Source: 66-474 sp963771735 | Lineage (GTDB): Bacteria; Pseudomonadota; Gammaproteobacteria; Xanthomonadales; Rhodanobacteraceae | Direction of reading: 5' to 3' | Assembly (NCBI GenBank): GCA_963771735.1 | Contig: CAVYUN010000001.1 | Coordinates: 62,001 to 126,000 of the forward strand | Length of the DNA: 64,000 nt | Part shown: positions 16,264 to 24,837 of the stretch, in pieces | Numbering within the stretch: position 1 is the first letter of the stretch | Layout: each line of letters starts with the position of its first letter | The notes under the pieces: model-generated | What the model was told of the DNA's origin: nothing | The model's input: only the letters and a program-made list of their open reading frames with translations | Database searches by the model: none | Program-made: the position numbers and the translations under genes

Positions 16264-17580
16264 ATGAAACGCATCCTGCCGCTGTTGTTGTGCCTGTTCG
16301 TGTGTCCGGTTTTCGCGGCCGCGCCGAAGCCGTTGCTTTTGACCCACGTCGACCTGATCGACGGCACCGGGTCGGCCGTACAGCGCGACATGACGATCGA
16401 GCTGGATGGCCGACGCATCACGGCGGTGTACCCGAGTGGCAGCCGGCCGATCCCGAAGCATGCGCAGGTGCAGGATTTGACTGGCAAGTACGTGATTCCG
16501 GGGTTGATCGACGCGCACGTGCACATCACTGGCGCCGAACCCGACGTTGCGCACTACAAGGCCTTCCTGCACGCGTTGTTGCTGGGTGGCGTGACCGGGA
16601 TCCGCGACATGGCCGGTGACGATCGCCTGCTGCAATTCTTGGCCGAACAGGCAAACTCGGATGCGTTCGCTTCACCCGACATTTTCTATGTCGCGTTGAT
16701 GGCAGGTCCGACGTTCTTCAGGGAAGATTCGCGCGCCCAGGAGGCATCGCAGGGCGAACCGCTGGGTTTCGCGCCATGGATGCAGGCCATCGCGGCCACG
16801 ACGAACATCCCGCTTGCCGTCGCTGAAGCCAAGGGCACCGGCGCCACCGGGCTCAAGCTGTACGCGAACCTGCCGGCGGCGCTGGTCAAGGCGATTACAG
16901 CAGAAGCGCATCGGCAAGACTTGCGGGTATGGACTCACGCGACGATCTTTCCTGCCAGGCCGAGCGATGCGGTGGATGCCGGTGCCGACACCATCTCGCA
17001 CAGCCCCTATCTCGTATGGCAAGCCTCGGCGCACGTCCCGGATGATTACAAGATGCGTGCCCAGGGCGATTTCAGGCACGTATCCCCGCATGCGCCGGTT
17101 TTTCTCGACCTGTTCCGCGCCATGAAAAAGCACCGCACGGTCCTCGATGCCACGCTGCTGGTGTTCAAGAACGAGTCCGAACACCATCCCGATGCAGTGG
17201 GTGCGGGCATCATGCCATGGAGTTACGCCATCACCCGGCTGGCCCATCAGCAAGGTGTGCTGATCGATGCGGGTACCGATGACACCGGACTGCCGGAGGC
17301 CAGGCATGGTCCGGATCTCGATGCACTGCCGACGGTGCATCAGGAAATCGCGCTGCTGGTGCAGCATTGCGGGTTTACACCGCTTCAGGCGATCAAAGCC
17401 GCGACCGAGGCTGGTGCAGCGGCGATCGGCCAGTCCGCGAATCGTGGCACCGTCACGCCCGGCAAGCTGGCAGACCTGGTGGTGTTGAACGCCGACCCCT
17501 CCCGCGACATCCGCAACACCACGAAGATCGATTTCGTGGTCAAGAACGGACGCATCTACGCGCGCGAATCCGTGCATTGA
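16264..17580 (+). CDS. Exported metal-dependent amidohydrolase
   Basis: The 438-residue protein starts with a signal peptide (KRILPLLLCLFVCPVFAAA), so it is exported. The amidohydrolase features are the N-terminal beta-sandwich strand, GLIDAHVHI with metal ligands His85 and His87, a HATIF segment, a SHSPYL segment and the late DAGTDDTG with a catalytic Asp. The C-terminal GKLADLVVLNADPS is typical for imidazolonepropionase-like amidohydrolases and prolidase-type relatives. Substrates in this group are amides or cyclic imides, often dipeptides; the actual one cannot be read from sequence. Confidence 0.88.
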   Translation: MKRILPLLLCLFVCPVFAAAPKPLLLTHVDLIDGTGSAVQRDMTIELDGRRITAVYPSGSRPIPKHAQVQDLTGKYVIPGLIDAHVHITGAEPDVAHYKAFLHALLLGGVTGIRDMAGDDRLLQFLAEQANSDAFASPDIFYVALMAGPTFFREDSRAQEASQGEPLGFAPWMQAIAATTNIPLAVAEAKGTGATGLKLYANLPAALVKAITAEAHRQDLRVWTHATIFPARPSDAVDAGADTISHSPYLVWQASAHVPDDYKMRAQGDFRHVSPHAPVFLDLFRAMKKHRTVLDATLLVFKNESEHHPDAVGAGIMPWSYAITRLAHQQGVLIDAGTDDTGLPEARHGPDLDALPTVHQEIALLVQHCGFTPLQAIKAATEAGAAAIGQSANRGTVTPGKLADLVVLNADPSRDIRNTTKIDFVVKNGRIYARESVH

Positions 17581-17646
17581 ACGAAGTACTTCATGCTACT
17601 TGTGCCGTGGCGTGCGGCATAAATACAATACTTGTCGGTTTATTTT

Positions 17647-18618
17647 ATGGTGGCAGGCATGCAAAAGGATTCCGGTGCGCCGCATACGATCAGTGATCCC
17701 GTGATCGTGGTGCGCGGCCTCGACAAGACTTATGAAGGCGGCTTCAAGGCGCTGAAGGGCATCGACCTGACGGTGCGCCGCGGCGAAATCTTCGCGCTGC
17801 TCGGGCCGAACGGCGCAGGCAAGACCACCCTGATCAGCATCATCTGCGGCATTGTCAATCCCGGCAACGGCACTGTGACGGTGGATGGCCATGACATCAT
17901 CCGCGACTGGCGCAAGACGCGCACGGTCATCGGACTGGTACCGCAGGAATTGAAGACCGACGCATTCGAGACGGTGTGGAACACGGTGCGCTTCAGCCGC
18001 GGCCTGTTCGGCAAGGCACCGGATGACGCCTACCTGGAACAGTTGTTGAAGGACTTGTCGCTTTGGGACAAGCGTGACGCCAAGATCCTGATGCTGTCTG
18101 GCGGCATGAAGCGGCGCGTGATGATCGCGAAAGCCCTGTCCCACCAGCCGACGGTATTGTTTCTCGATGAACCCAGCGCGGGCGTGGACGTGGAATTGCG
18201 CCGCGACATGTGGGCGATGGTGCGGCGGCTGCGCGAATCGGGTGTCACCATCATCCTGACCACCCACTACATCGAAGAGGCCGAAGACATGGCCGACCGG
18301 GTGGGCGTGATCAACAAGGGTGAGTTGATCCTGGTGGAAGAAACGGGCGAGCTGATGCGCAAGCTCGGCAAGAAGCAATTGCGGCTGCAACTGCATGATC
18401 CGGTGACGACCTTGCCGGAAGTCTTGTCCGCCTACCAACTGGAACTCAACAACAAGGGCGATGAAATCACCTACACCTACGACACGCAGAGCGAGCGTAC
18501 CGGCATCACGGCATTGCTCAAGGACCTGTCCACCGCAGGCATAGGCTTCAGGGATTTGAGCACGCGCCAGGATTCGCTGGAGCAGATTTTCGTGGAACTG
18601 GTCAAGGAGGGCGCATGA
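17647..18618 (+). CDS. ABC-2 type exporter ATP-binding protein
   Basis: The protein of about 323 residues has Walker A GPNGAGKTT, signature MLSGGMKRR, Walker B VLFLDEPSAGVD and an H-loop TTHYIEEAE, followed by a C-terminal regulatory extension, as in drug or polysaccharide ABC-2 exporters. It should power the permease whose gene overlaps its stop (ATGA at 18615-18618). Start choice is uncertain: ATG at 17647, ATG at 17659 (with GGCAGG just upstream) or TTG at 17632. The cargo is unknown. Confidence 0.88.
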   Translation: MVAGMQKDSGAPHTISDPVIVVRGLDKTYEGGFKALKGIDLTVRRGEIFALLGPNGAGKTTLISIICGIVNPGNGTVTVDGHDIIRDWRKTRTVIGLVPQELKTDAFETVWNTVRFSRGLFGKAPDDAYLEQLLKDLSLWDKRDAKILMLSGGMKRRVMIAKALSHQPTVLFLDEPSAGVDVELRRDMWAMVRRLRESGVTIILTTHYIEEAEDMADRVGVINKGELILVEETGELMRKLGKKQLRLQLHDPVTTLPEVLSAYQLELNNKGDEITYTYDTQSERTGITALLKDLSTAGIGFRDLSTRQDSLEQIFVELVKEGA

Positions 18619-19376
18619 ACCTGCACGGCATCCGCGCGATCTACAAGTTCGAGATGGCGCGCACCGGACGCACGCTGATGCAGAGCGTGTTGTCGCCCGT
18701 CGTGTCGACATCATTGTATTTCGTGGTGTTCGGGTCGGCGATCGGTTCGCGCATCACCAGCGTGGAGGGGGTCAGCTACGCGGCCTTCATCATCCCCGGA
18801 TTGGTGATGTTGTCGCTGCTGATGCAGAGCGTATCCAATGCCTCGTTCGGCATCTATTTTCCGAAATTCGTCGGCACCATCTACGAAGTGCATTCAGCGC
18901 CGTTGTCCTATCTCGAAATCGTGACCGGCTACGTGGGCGCGGCCGCCACCAAGGCCATCATCGTGGGACTTATCATCCTAGCCACCGCGCGGGTTTTCGT
19001 GGACTACTCGATCGCGCATCCGCTGGTGATGGTGCTGTTCCTGGTGATGACCACCGCGACTTTCAGCCTGTTCGGTTTCATCATCGGTATCTGGGCCGAC
19101 AACTTCGAGAAATTGCAGGTGGTGCCGCTGATGGTGATCACGCCGCTGACCTTCCTTGGCGGCAGCTTCTATTCCATCCACATGCTGCCGCCGTTCTGGC
19201 AAAAGGTTACGTTGTTCAATCCGGTGGTGTACCTGATCTCGGGCTTTCGCTGGAGCTTCTACGGCCTGGCCGATGTCAACGTTGGCATCAGCATCGTCGC
19301 GACGTCGGGTTTTCTCGCGTTGTGCCTTGCCGCCGTATGGTGGATCTTCCGTACCGGCTGGCGTCTCAAGGCATGA
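18615..19376 (+). CDS. ABC-2 type exporter permease
   Basis: The 253-residue protein has six hydrophobic segments and the ABC-2 layout, with a cytoplasmic N-terminal amphipathic helix (NLHGIRAIYKFEMARTGR) and the conserved late region FLGGSFYSIHMLPPFW-x-VTLFNPVVYLISGFRW. It forms the inner-membrane channel for the ATPase encoded just before it, with a four-base overlap. In this family the substrate may be a drug, a glycan or haem-related; nothing in the neighbourhood decides it. Confidence 0.88.
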   Translation: MNLHGIRAIYKFEMARTGRTLMQSVLSPVVSTSLYFVVFGSAIGSRITSVEGVSYAAFIIPGLVMLSLLMQSVSNASFGIYFPKFVGTIYEVHSAPLSYLEIVTGYVGAAATKAIIVGLIILATARVFVDYSIAHPLVMVLFLVMTTATFSLFGFIIGIWADNFEKLQVVPLMVITPLTFLGGSFYSIHMLPPFWQKVTLFNPVVYLISGFRWSFYGLADVNVGISIVATSGFLALCLAAVWWIFRTGWRLKA

Positions 19377-19580
19377 GTCCGGATGGCGCTTGCGAACAAT
19401 CGAAATGGAATCGCGTGCGTGGCAGGTTGATGTAAACGCATGTAAACCGCCGTGAACAAGTGTTTCGAGGGTGTGCGTCTGGTCACGGATCGCGTCGGAA
19501 TCCGCAGGTTGTGTCCGGTTTCGGGCGACGATGGCATTGGTTTTGCTCCCGCAGCCTGAGTCCTTCAGGAATCCGCGTAC

Positions 19581-20639
19581 ATGCCCTTCGACGCACTTTC
19601 AGCTTCCCGTTTCGCCGCGAACGCCGACATGCGTCGGGTCGTTCGGCGTTCGCACGGATTGCGTGTGCTTGGCCTGGGTCTTGGCGCGATCATGGTGGGC
19701 ACGGTGCTGTACGGGCAGGATGCGCCGGTTTCCGTGTGGGTGTTGCTGGCCCTGTACACGTTGGTGTGGCCGCATGTCGCGTGGTTTGCGTTGCGTCGCA
19801 CTGATAGCCCGATGTTGCTCGACAGGCGCTTGTTCCTTGGCGATGCCGCGATGGGCGGGGTGTGGATCGCGCTGATGCGGTTCAACCTGCTGCCCTGCGT
19901 GGTGCTGGTGACGATGCTGGCAATGACCTTGATCGCCATAGACGGTAACCGGATGCTGTTGCGCGGATTGGTCGCGCTTGCGCTGGCATGCTGCGTGGCC
20001 ACGGTGGCGAACGGCGTTGCATTCGAGCCGGCTACCCGCGTGCCAGAGATCGTGGCGTCGCTGCCGATGCTGATGTTGTTCCCTACGACGCTGGGTGTCG
20101 TGACGCACGGACTAGCCCGGCACATGCGTGCCCAGAACCTTGAGCTGTTCAGGATGGGCAGTATCGACAGCCTCAGCGGGTTGCTCAACCGCACGCATTG
20201 GGAGGATGCGGTCAACGCGGCACTGCACCGCGATCTGCTCGCCCCGGCCGCGATGCTGCTGATCGACATCGATCATTTCAAGGACGTGAACGACGCGCAT
20301 GGTCATACCGTCGGCGATGACGTGATCCGCCAAGTCGGCGAGATCATTCGCGACAGCTTGCGCGAAGGCGATCTGGCCGGCCGTTATGGGGGCGACGAAT
20401 TCTGCGTGGTGCTCAAAGGCGCCGAATTGGCTGCCGCCGCGAAAGTGGCGGAAAGGATCCGATCTGACGTGGAGCGCGCGTTATGCGAGCGGATCCAAGG
20501 CTTGCGTTGCACGCTGAGTATCGGTATTGCCCGTCATTCCGGATCGACAGGTACCGCCAGCGAATGGGTCAACGAAGCCGACGCCGCGCTGTATCGCGCC
20601 AAGCTGGAAGGACGCAACCGATTGATGATGGTGGCTTGA
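19581..20639 (+). CDS. MASE2-GGDEF diguanylate cyclase
   Basis: The 352-residue protein has an N-terminal membrane domain of the MASE2 type (about residues 20-170, with the hallmark VWPHVAWFALRR and LMRFNLLPCVVLVTML), then a GGDEF domain. The active-site GGDEF near residue 270 is intact and is preceded by REGD five residues upstream as I-site, so product inhibition is expected. It makes c-di-GMP at the inner membrane. MASE2 cyclases include E. coli AdrA/DgcC, which acts in cellulose control. The 204-base region upstream separates it from the exporter genes. Confidence 0.92.
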   Translation: MPFDALSASRFAANADMRRVVRRSHGLRVLGLGLGAIMVGTVLYGQDAPVSVWVLLALYTLVWPHVAWFALRRTDSPMLLDRRLFLGDAAMGGVWIALMRFNLLPCVVLVTMLAMTLIAIDGNRMLLRGLVALALACCVATVANGVAFEPATRVPEIVASLPMLMLFPTTLGVVTHGLARHMRAQNLELFRMGSIDSLSGLLNRTHWEDAVNAALHRDLLAPAAMLLIDIDHFKDVNDAHGHTVGDDVIRQVGEIIRDSLREGDLAGRYGGDEFCVVLKGAELAAAAKVAERIRSDVERALCERIQGLRCTLSIGIARHSGSTGTASEWVNEADAALYRAKLEGRNRLMMVA

Positions 20640-20731
20640 CCAGTGGGCTGGGGTGACCGCGCGCCACCGGCTGGTACACCGCATGGTGCTAACATGTTCG
20701 GTACCTCCCGCGTCATGCCGGCGGGCATTCC

Positions 20732-21124
20732 ATGGGTGAGTCTTCATACGAGGTAATCGGAGACGTTGCCTGGTTCTGCGTCAGCGGCGAGCAGGACTTC
20801 GTTGACGCTGTCCATCGGGTCACCGATGCGATCCTGCGCACCAAAGTGCGCGGCCTGGACAAGCTGCTTGTCGATATCACCCGCATCGCTGGCATCGCAC
20901 CGCCTTCGGTCGAGAATCGATTCTGGCTGATGGGCGAGTGGGCCAAGGCGGGCAGGGGAGCCGTGCGGCTTGCGCTCGTGACGCGTCCCGAGTTCATCTC
21001 CGAGGACCGCTTCGGAATCGCCTTCGGCATGAACCAGGGGTTCATCAGCAACCTCTTCGAAACACGGGATCAGGCGCTCGGCTGGTTGTCACGGCCCAAG
21101 GCTGACGCCGGCGAGCCGGATTGA
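20732..21124 (+). CDS. Hypothetical 130-residue protein, possibly STAS/SpoIIAA-like
   Basis: I do not recognise a named family. The protein alternates short strands and helices (EVIGDVAWFCVSGEQDFVD, then LDKLLVDITRIAG, then AVRLALVTRPEF), which resembles the small alpha/beta STAS or SpoIIAA-like fold used in phospho-switches. It ends in a polar tail. No membrane span or signal peptide is visible. It follows the MASE2 cyclase gene by 92 bases in the same direction, so the two may be linked, but no motif ties it to c-di-GMP. Confidence 0.6.
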   Translation: MGESSYEVIGDVAWFCVSGEQDFVDAVHRVTDAILRTKVRGLDKLLVDITRIAGIAPPSVENRFWLMGEWAKAGRGAVRLALVTRPEFISEDRFGIAFGMNQGFISNLFETRDQALGWLSRPKADAGEPD

Positions 21125-21206
21125 ATCATCCGGTCTGCGATGGATTGGTGGCGATCGGTCGGTGTTTCGGAGCAGAATGATCGCTCCCGTCCCCGAGGAG
21201 AAGGTC

Positions 21207-22001
21207 ATGCGATTGTCAGGTTACGCGTTGACGGCTGCGATGCTGCTGCCGATGGTGGTGACGGCGCAGCCGCCCGGTTCTGCGCCGACAGGTTCGGGCC
21301 AGGCGAATGTGCCCGCTTACATCACCCGGGCCATCAACGACCCCGCGCGGGCCGCCGACCGCAAGGACGACGCGCGCCGCAAGATGGCCGCCGTGATGGC
21401 ATTTACCGGCGTCAAGCCCGGCGACAAGGTACTGGAACTGGTACCCGGCACGGGCTACTGGACGCGCGTCTTCAGTCGCGTCGTGGGCCGGAAGGGTCAC
21501 GTTTACACGGTATGGCCGAACGAGACGGCGAAATTCTCGGCCAAGAGCTTCGACAAGTGGCAGGGCCTGGTGAAAACGCCGCACTATGCCAATGTCAGTC
21601 TGCTGCAGGAACCTGCCGCGACATTGAGCGTACCTGGCGACGTGAAGGTCGACATCGTGTTCACTTGCCAGAACTACCACGACTACCACGATCCGTTCAT
21701 GGGTCCCGTGGACATGAAGAAGTTCGACAAGGAGGTTTACGATGCGCTGAAGCCCGGCGGGGTGTTCGTCGTGGTCGACCACGTCGCGCCCGCCGGTTCC
21801 GGCACCAGCGACACCAATACCTTGCACCGGATCGATCCGGCAGTCGTCAAGCAGGAGGTGGAATCGGCCGGCTTCGTGTTCGACGGCTCCAGCGATGCAC
21901 TGATCAACCCCAAGGACCCGTTGAACATCAAGGTGTTCGATCCGTCGATCCGTGGCCATACCAGCCAGTTCATCTATCGCTTCCGCAAGCCGGCGAAGTA
22001 A
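21207..22001 (+). CDS. Exported predicted methyltransferase (COG4798 type)
   Basis: The 264-residue protein begins with a signal peptide (RLSGYALTAAMLLPMVVTA). The mature part has a methyltransferase fold, with VKPGDKVLELVPGTGYWT and a later ALKPGGVFVVVDHVA. Export of a SAM-dependent fold is odd, because SAM is not expected in the periplasm; the group is known in Proteobacteria but its reaction is unknown. The ATG at 21207 has GAGGAGAAGG upstream and fits the signal peptide; the frame is open 15 codons further. A strong terminator follows. Confidence 0.82.
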   Translation: MRLSGYALTAAMLLPMVVTAQPPGSAPTGSGQANVPAYITRAINDPARAADRKDDARRKMAAVMAFTGVKPGDKVLELVPGTGYWTRVFSRVVGRKGHVYTVWPNETAKFSAKSFDKWQGLVKTPHYANVSLLQEPAATLSVPGDVKVDIVFTCQNYHDYHDPFMGPVDMKKFDKEVYDALKPGGVFVVVDHVAPAGSGTSDTNTLHRIDPAVVKQEVESAGFVFDGSSDALINPKDPLNIKVFDPSIRGHTSQFIYRFRKPAK

Positions 22002-22025
22002 GCCCGCTGGTGTGTATCGAAACGG

Positions 22026-22055
22026 AACGGGCGGGCCATTGGCCCGCCCGTTTTT
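22026..22055. terminator. Bidirectional terminator between convergent genes
   Basis: A 12-bp perfect stem (22026-22037 with 22041-22052) around a three-base loop ATT ends in five Ts. It lies between the exported methyltransferase and the chitinase gene, which converge. Confidence 0.85.
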
Positions 22056-22083
22056 CACGCTGGTGGCGAGAGTGGAGATGCGG

Positions 22084-23214
22084 TCATTGCAACCCATGCC
22101 AGATCGCGTCGAGCAGTTCGTCCGTCGGATCGAGGCCCTGCTCCCAGTACATGATGCCGCCCAGGTGCTGCGCCTTCACGAAGGCTGCCTTGGCCGCGAT
22201 CGACTCGGGATCATCGTAGGTAATGAAAGTGCGTGTATGCGGATTCCACAGCCACGGCGCTTCGGCTTGCGCATCCCAGTGGCGGACAAAACCTGCTTTG
22301 CCGATGAAATCGGTTTTCAGGTTAGGCCACGGAATCATGCGGATGAAATTTTCGTACGGCTGGTAAAGCCCGGCGTCTGCGGTGTTCACGCCACCGAATT
22401 CACGTCCGTAGAACGCCACGCCAATCACCAGCTTGTGCGCCGGCACGCCGGCGGCAAGGAACTGGCGCACCGCGCGCCCGGTGCTGCGAGCATCCGCCGG
22501 TGCGAGTTTCGACGCATGCAGGCCCGCGTGATGACAGGTTTCCGGCGTCATCGCATTGCAGAAGTCGTAGGTCATCAAATTGAACCAGTCGACGTAGCGG
22601 TTGATAGTCGCAAGGTCGATGCCGCTGATGAACGGTCCGTCCGCGACCGCGATGCTCAGCGTGTAATGGTCCTTCCCGGCATGTCCGTAACGCGCGCCGG
22701 CGCGATCGAGGCTCGCGCGCACGGCCTTCAGCAGCAAGCTGAAGTTGGCACGGTCATCCGCACTCGAAGCGATGCCGGATTCATGGTGGCCCGGGTACTC
22801 CCAGTCGATATCGAGTCCGTCCGCATGGTTCGAAACGACCATTCTTGCGGCGCTCTCCGCAAACGCGTGGCGGCCAGCAGCAGTGGCGGCCGCTTCGGAA
22901 AATCCGCCCGCGCCCCAGCCACCGACCGAGATGTCCACGTTCAAGGCCGGATCACTTTTCTTCAGTGCGATCAGGGTATCCAGCTTTTTCGCTGCGGCGG
23001 TGTTCAACTTGACCCGGCCATCGTCGATTTCCGCAAAGGCGAAGATCAGGGTGTCGATTTTGGACAGGTCCTTATCCTGCGCTGGGTTCCAGCCGGTTGC
23101 GTAGCCGATGACGCGATAGTGTCCCGACACTCTTCCGGCCCAGGCCGGAATGCCGAAGAGGGCCAGCGTCAACCCGAACAGCAGGCCCGCACGGACGCGC
23201 GGACCTGCATGCAT
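22084..23214 (-). CDS. Secreted GH18 chitinase-like glycosidase
   Basis: The 376-residue protein has a signal peptide (hydrophobic stretch ending GIPAWA) and the GH18 barrel signatures: SVGGWGAGGF, and the catalytic DGLDIDWEYPG with Asp132, Asp135, Asp137 and acid Glu139. LMTYDF and a late MYWEQGLD complete the barrel. It should cleave chitin or related beta-1,4-GlcNAc polymers outside the cell. No carbohydrate-binding module is present. The gene follows the S10 peptidase with only 10 bases between, so they probably form one transcript; the start at 23214 avoids overlap with that gene. Confidence 0.92.
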   Translation of the reverse strand: MHAGPRVRAGLLFGLTLALFGIPAWAGRVSGHYRVIGYATGWNPAQDKDLSKIDTLIFAFAEIDDGRVKLNTAAAKKLDTLIALKKSDPALNVDISVGGWGAGGFSEAAATAAGRHAFAESAARMVVSNHADGLDIDWEYPGHHESGIASSADDRANFSLLLKAVRASLDRAGARYGHAGKDHYTLSIAVADGPFISGIDLATINRYVDWFNLMTYDFCNAMTPETCHHAGLHASKLAPADARSTGRAVRQFLAAGVPAHKLVIGVAFYGREFGGVNTADAGLYQPYENFIRMIPWPNLKTDFIGKAGFVRHWDAQAEAPWLWNPHTRTFITYDDPESIAAKAAFVKAQHLGGIMYWEQGLDPTDELLDAIWHGLQ

Positions 23215-23224
23215 GGACGGCGCA

Positions 23225-24721
23225 TCAGCGCTTGTCGAAGAGGGCATGCACGTCCTTCACGAACATTGCGTCGCTGGCCGGACGCGCGTAGAACATGTGG
23301 CCGCCGGGATATTCCTTGACCTGCACGCGGGTCGGATCACCCATCGCCGGCATCTGGTCGACCGCGAGCACCGACACCATGAACGGACAGGACAGATCAT
23401 CCCAGCCGTGCGCGATCAGCACGCGCAGGTTCGGATCGTTGGCCACCGCCTCGCGTAGTTGGCGAACCGAACCCTGTTCCGCATCGTCGTCGTCGTGCCA
23501 CAGGCGGCCGACCCGATAGCTCAGCGTGTTGTAGCGGCCATCGTATTTCCAGCCTACCACCTGGGTCACGAAGTTCACCATCGCGGTTGTGGTCGGCGCG
23601 ATGATGCCGTTGAGGATCGGGTCGCCACTGCGCTGGTGCGGCGCGTACGGGAACGGGTCCCAGGCGGTGAAGTTGGAATCGTAGCGACTGCCGAGCTTGC
23701 CTTCGGAGCGGTATACCTCGCGCAGGTAGGCCTGCGTTTCCAGGCGTCCTCCCGAGTTCTTCACGAAGGTCGGATCGAGGCCGGTGAGTTCGGTCACTTT
23801 CTTGATCATCGCCGCTTCGGCCGCAGGATCGTTGCGGCCATTCATCAGGGTCTGGGCATATTCGCCGCGGGTATAGGCGATGATCGGCGCCATGTTCGCG
23901 GCCGTGAGCTTGCCTTCCCGTTCCAGATGTGCGGCGGCGATCGAGGGCAGGGTGGTCATCCATGCCATCGGCGACACGAACTCGTCGCTCCACGCCATCG
24001 GATCGAGATAGGGCGAGAGCAGCACCATGCCGTTCATCGCCACGCCGAGCTGGGTCTGCAGGTAATAGGTGATGCGCGGGCCGCGGAAACCACCGTAGCT
24101 TTCGCCCGTGATGTATTTGGGCGACTCCATGCGGCCGTTTTTAACCAGCCAGTCGTACACGATGCGCGACAGATACTCGATGTCGGCGTCGGTGGAGAAG
24201 AAGTCCTTGGTCGCCTGCTTGTCGTCCACCAGCGCGCGACTGTAGCCGGTACCGACCGGATCGATGAAGACCAGATCGGTGAAGCCGAGCCAGGTGCTCG
24301 GATTGTCATGCAGGGTCGCGGGCGTGGAAGGCGTGTCGCCGCTGACGCCGAAATCGACGACTTTCGGGCCAATCGCACCAAAATTCAGGAACACCGAGGA
24401 AGCGCCTGGACCACCATTGAACGCGAACGTCACGGGCCGGTTCTTGCCCGGCACCGTGTAAGCGGTGTAAACCACCTGCGCGATGGTCTTGCCCTTGTCG
24501 TCACGAACCGGCAGCCAGCCGACCGTGACGGTGTATTTGAGTGTGCGGCCGTTGACCACCATGCTCTGGGTCTTGTGCGCGTCGGCAGGGAACGGCGGCA
24601 ACTGGAACGCGGATTCGCCGGCGGCGTGTTTGCCGGAACTGTCGGCATGCGCGAATGGCGCGACCGTGCATGCAACCAGACTGGCAACGACAAACGCCGT
24701 CGTGAGGAAGGACTTTTGCAT
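23225..24721 (-). CDS. Secreted S10-family serine carboxypeptidase (second copy)
   Basis: The 498-residue protein has a signal peptide (QKSFLTTAFVVASLVACTVAP), NGGPGASS at residues 102-109, GESYGGFRG with nucleophile Ser208, a late Asp region (VLIAHGWDDLSCP) and GGHMFY with the catalytic His. It shares domain order with the gene at 2962-4533 but differs in the nucleophile surroundings (GESYGG against GESYGT). It likely releases C-terminal amino acids from peptides outside the cytoplasm at acid pH. It leads a probable two-gene unit with the chitinase. Confidence 0.92.
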   Translation of the reverse strand: MQKSFLTTAFVVASLVACTVAPFAHADSSGKHAAGESAFQLPPFPADAHKTQSMVVNGRTLKYTVTVGWLPVRDDKGKTIAQVVYTAYTVPGKNRPVTFAFNGGPGASSVFLNFGAIGPKVVDFGVSGDTPSTPATLHDNPSTWLGFTDLVFIDPVGTGYSRALVDDKQATKDFFSTDADIEYLSRIVYDWLVKNGRMESPKYITGESYGGFRGPRITYYLQTQLGVAMNGMVLLSPYLDPMAWSDEFVSPMAWMTTLPSIAAAHLEREGKLTAANMAPIIAYTRGEYAQTLMNGRNDPAAEAAMIKKVTELTGLDPTFVKNSGGRLETQAYLREVYRSEGKLGSRYDSNFTAWDPFPYAPHQRSGDPILNGIIAPTTTAMVNFVTQVVGWKYDGRYNTLSYRVGRLWHDDDDAEQGSVRQLREAVANDPNLRVLIAHGWDDLSCPFMVSVLAVDQMPAMGDPTRVQVKEYPGGHMFYARPASDAMFVKDVHALFDKR

Positions 24722-24837
24722 CGGCAGGTTCCCCGTGGAAAACCTGCGAGCTTACCGGCCTGTGCGTACGGGCGACTGTGCTGAAAGGCACGGTCGCTGG
24801 ACATCACTCCACCGCGCAGGCGGTGGAATGTGATGGT

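Noticed and set aside
24802..24833. Hairpin after the duplicated-domain protein gene
   Set aside because: The stem has a bulge and no T-tract on the minus strand; too weak for a terminator call.
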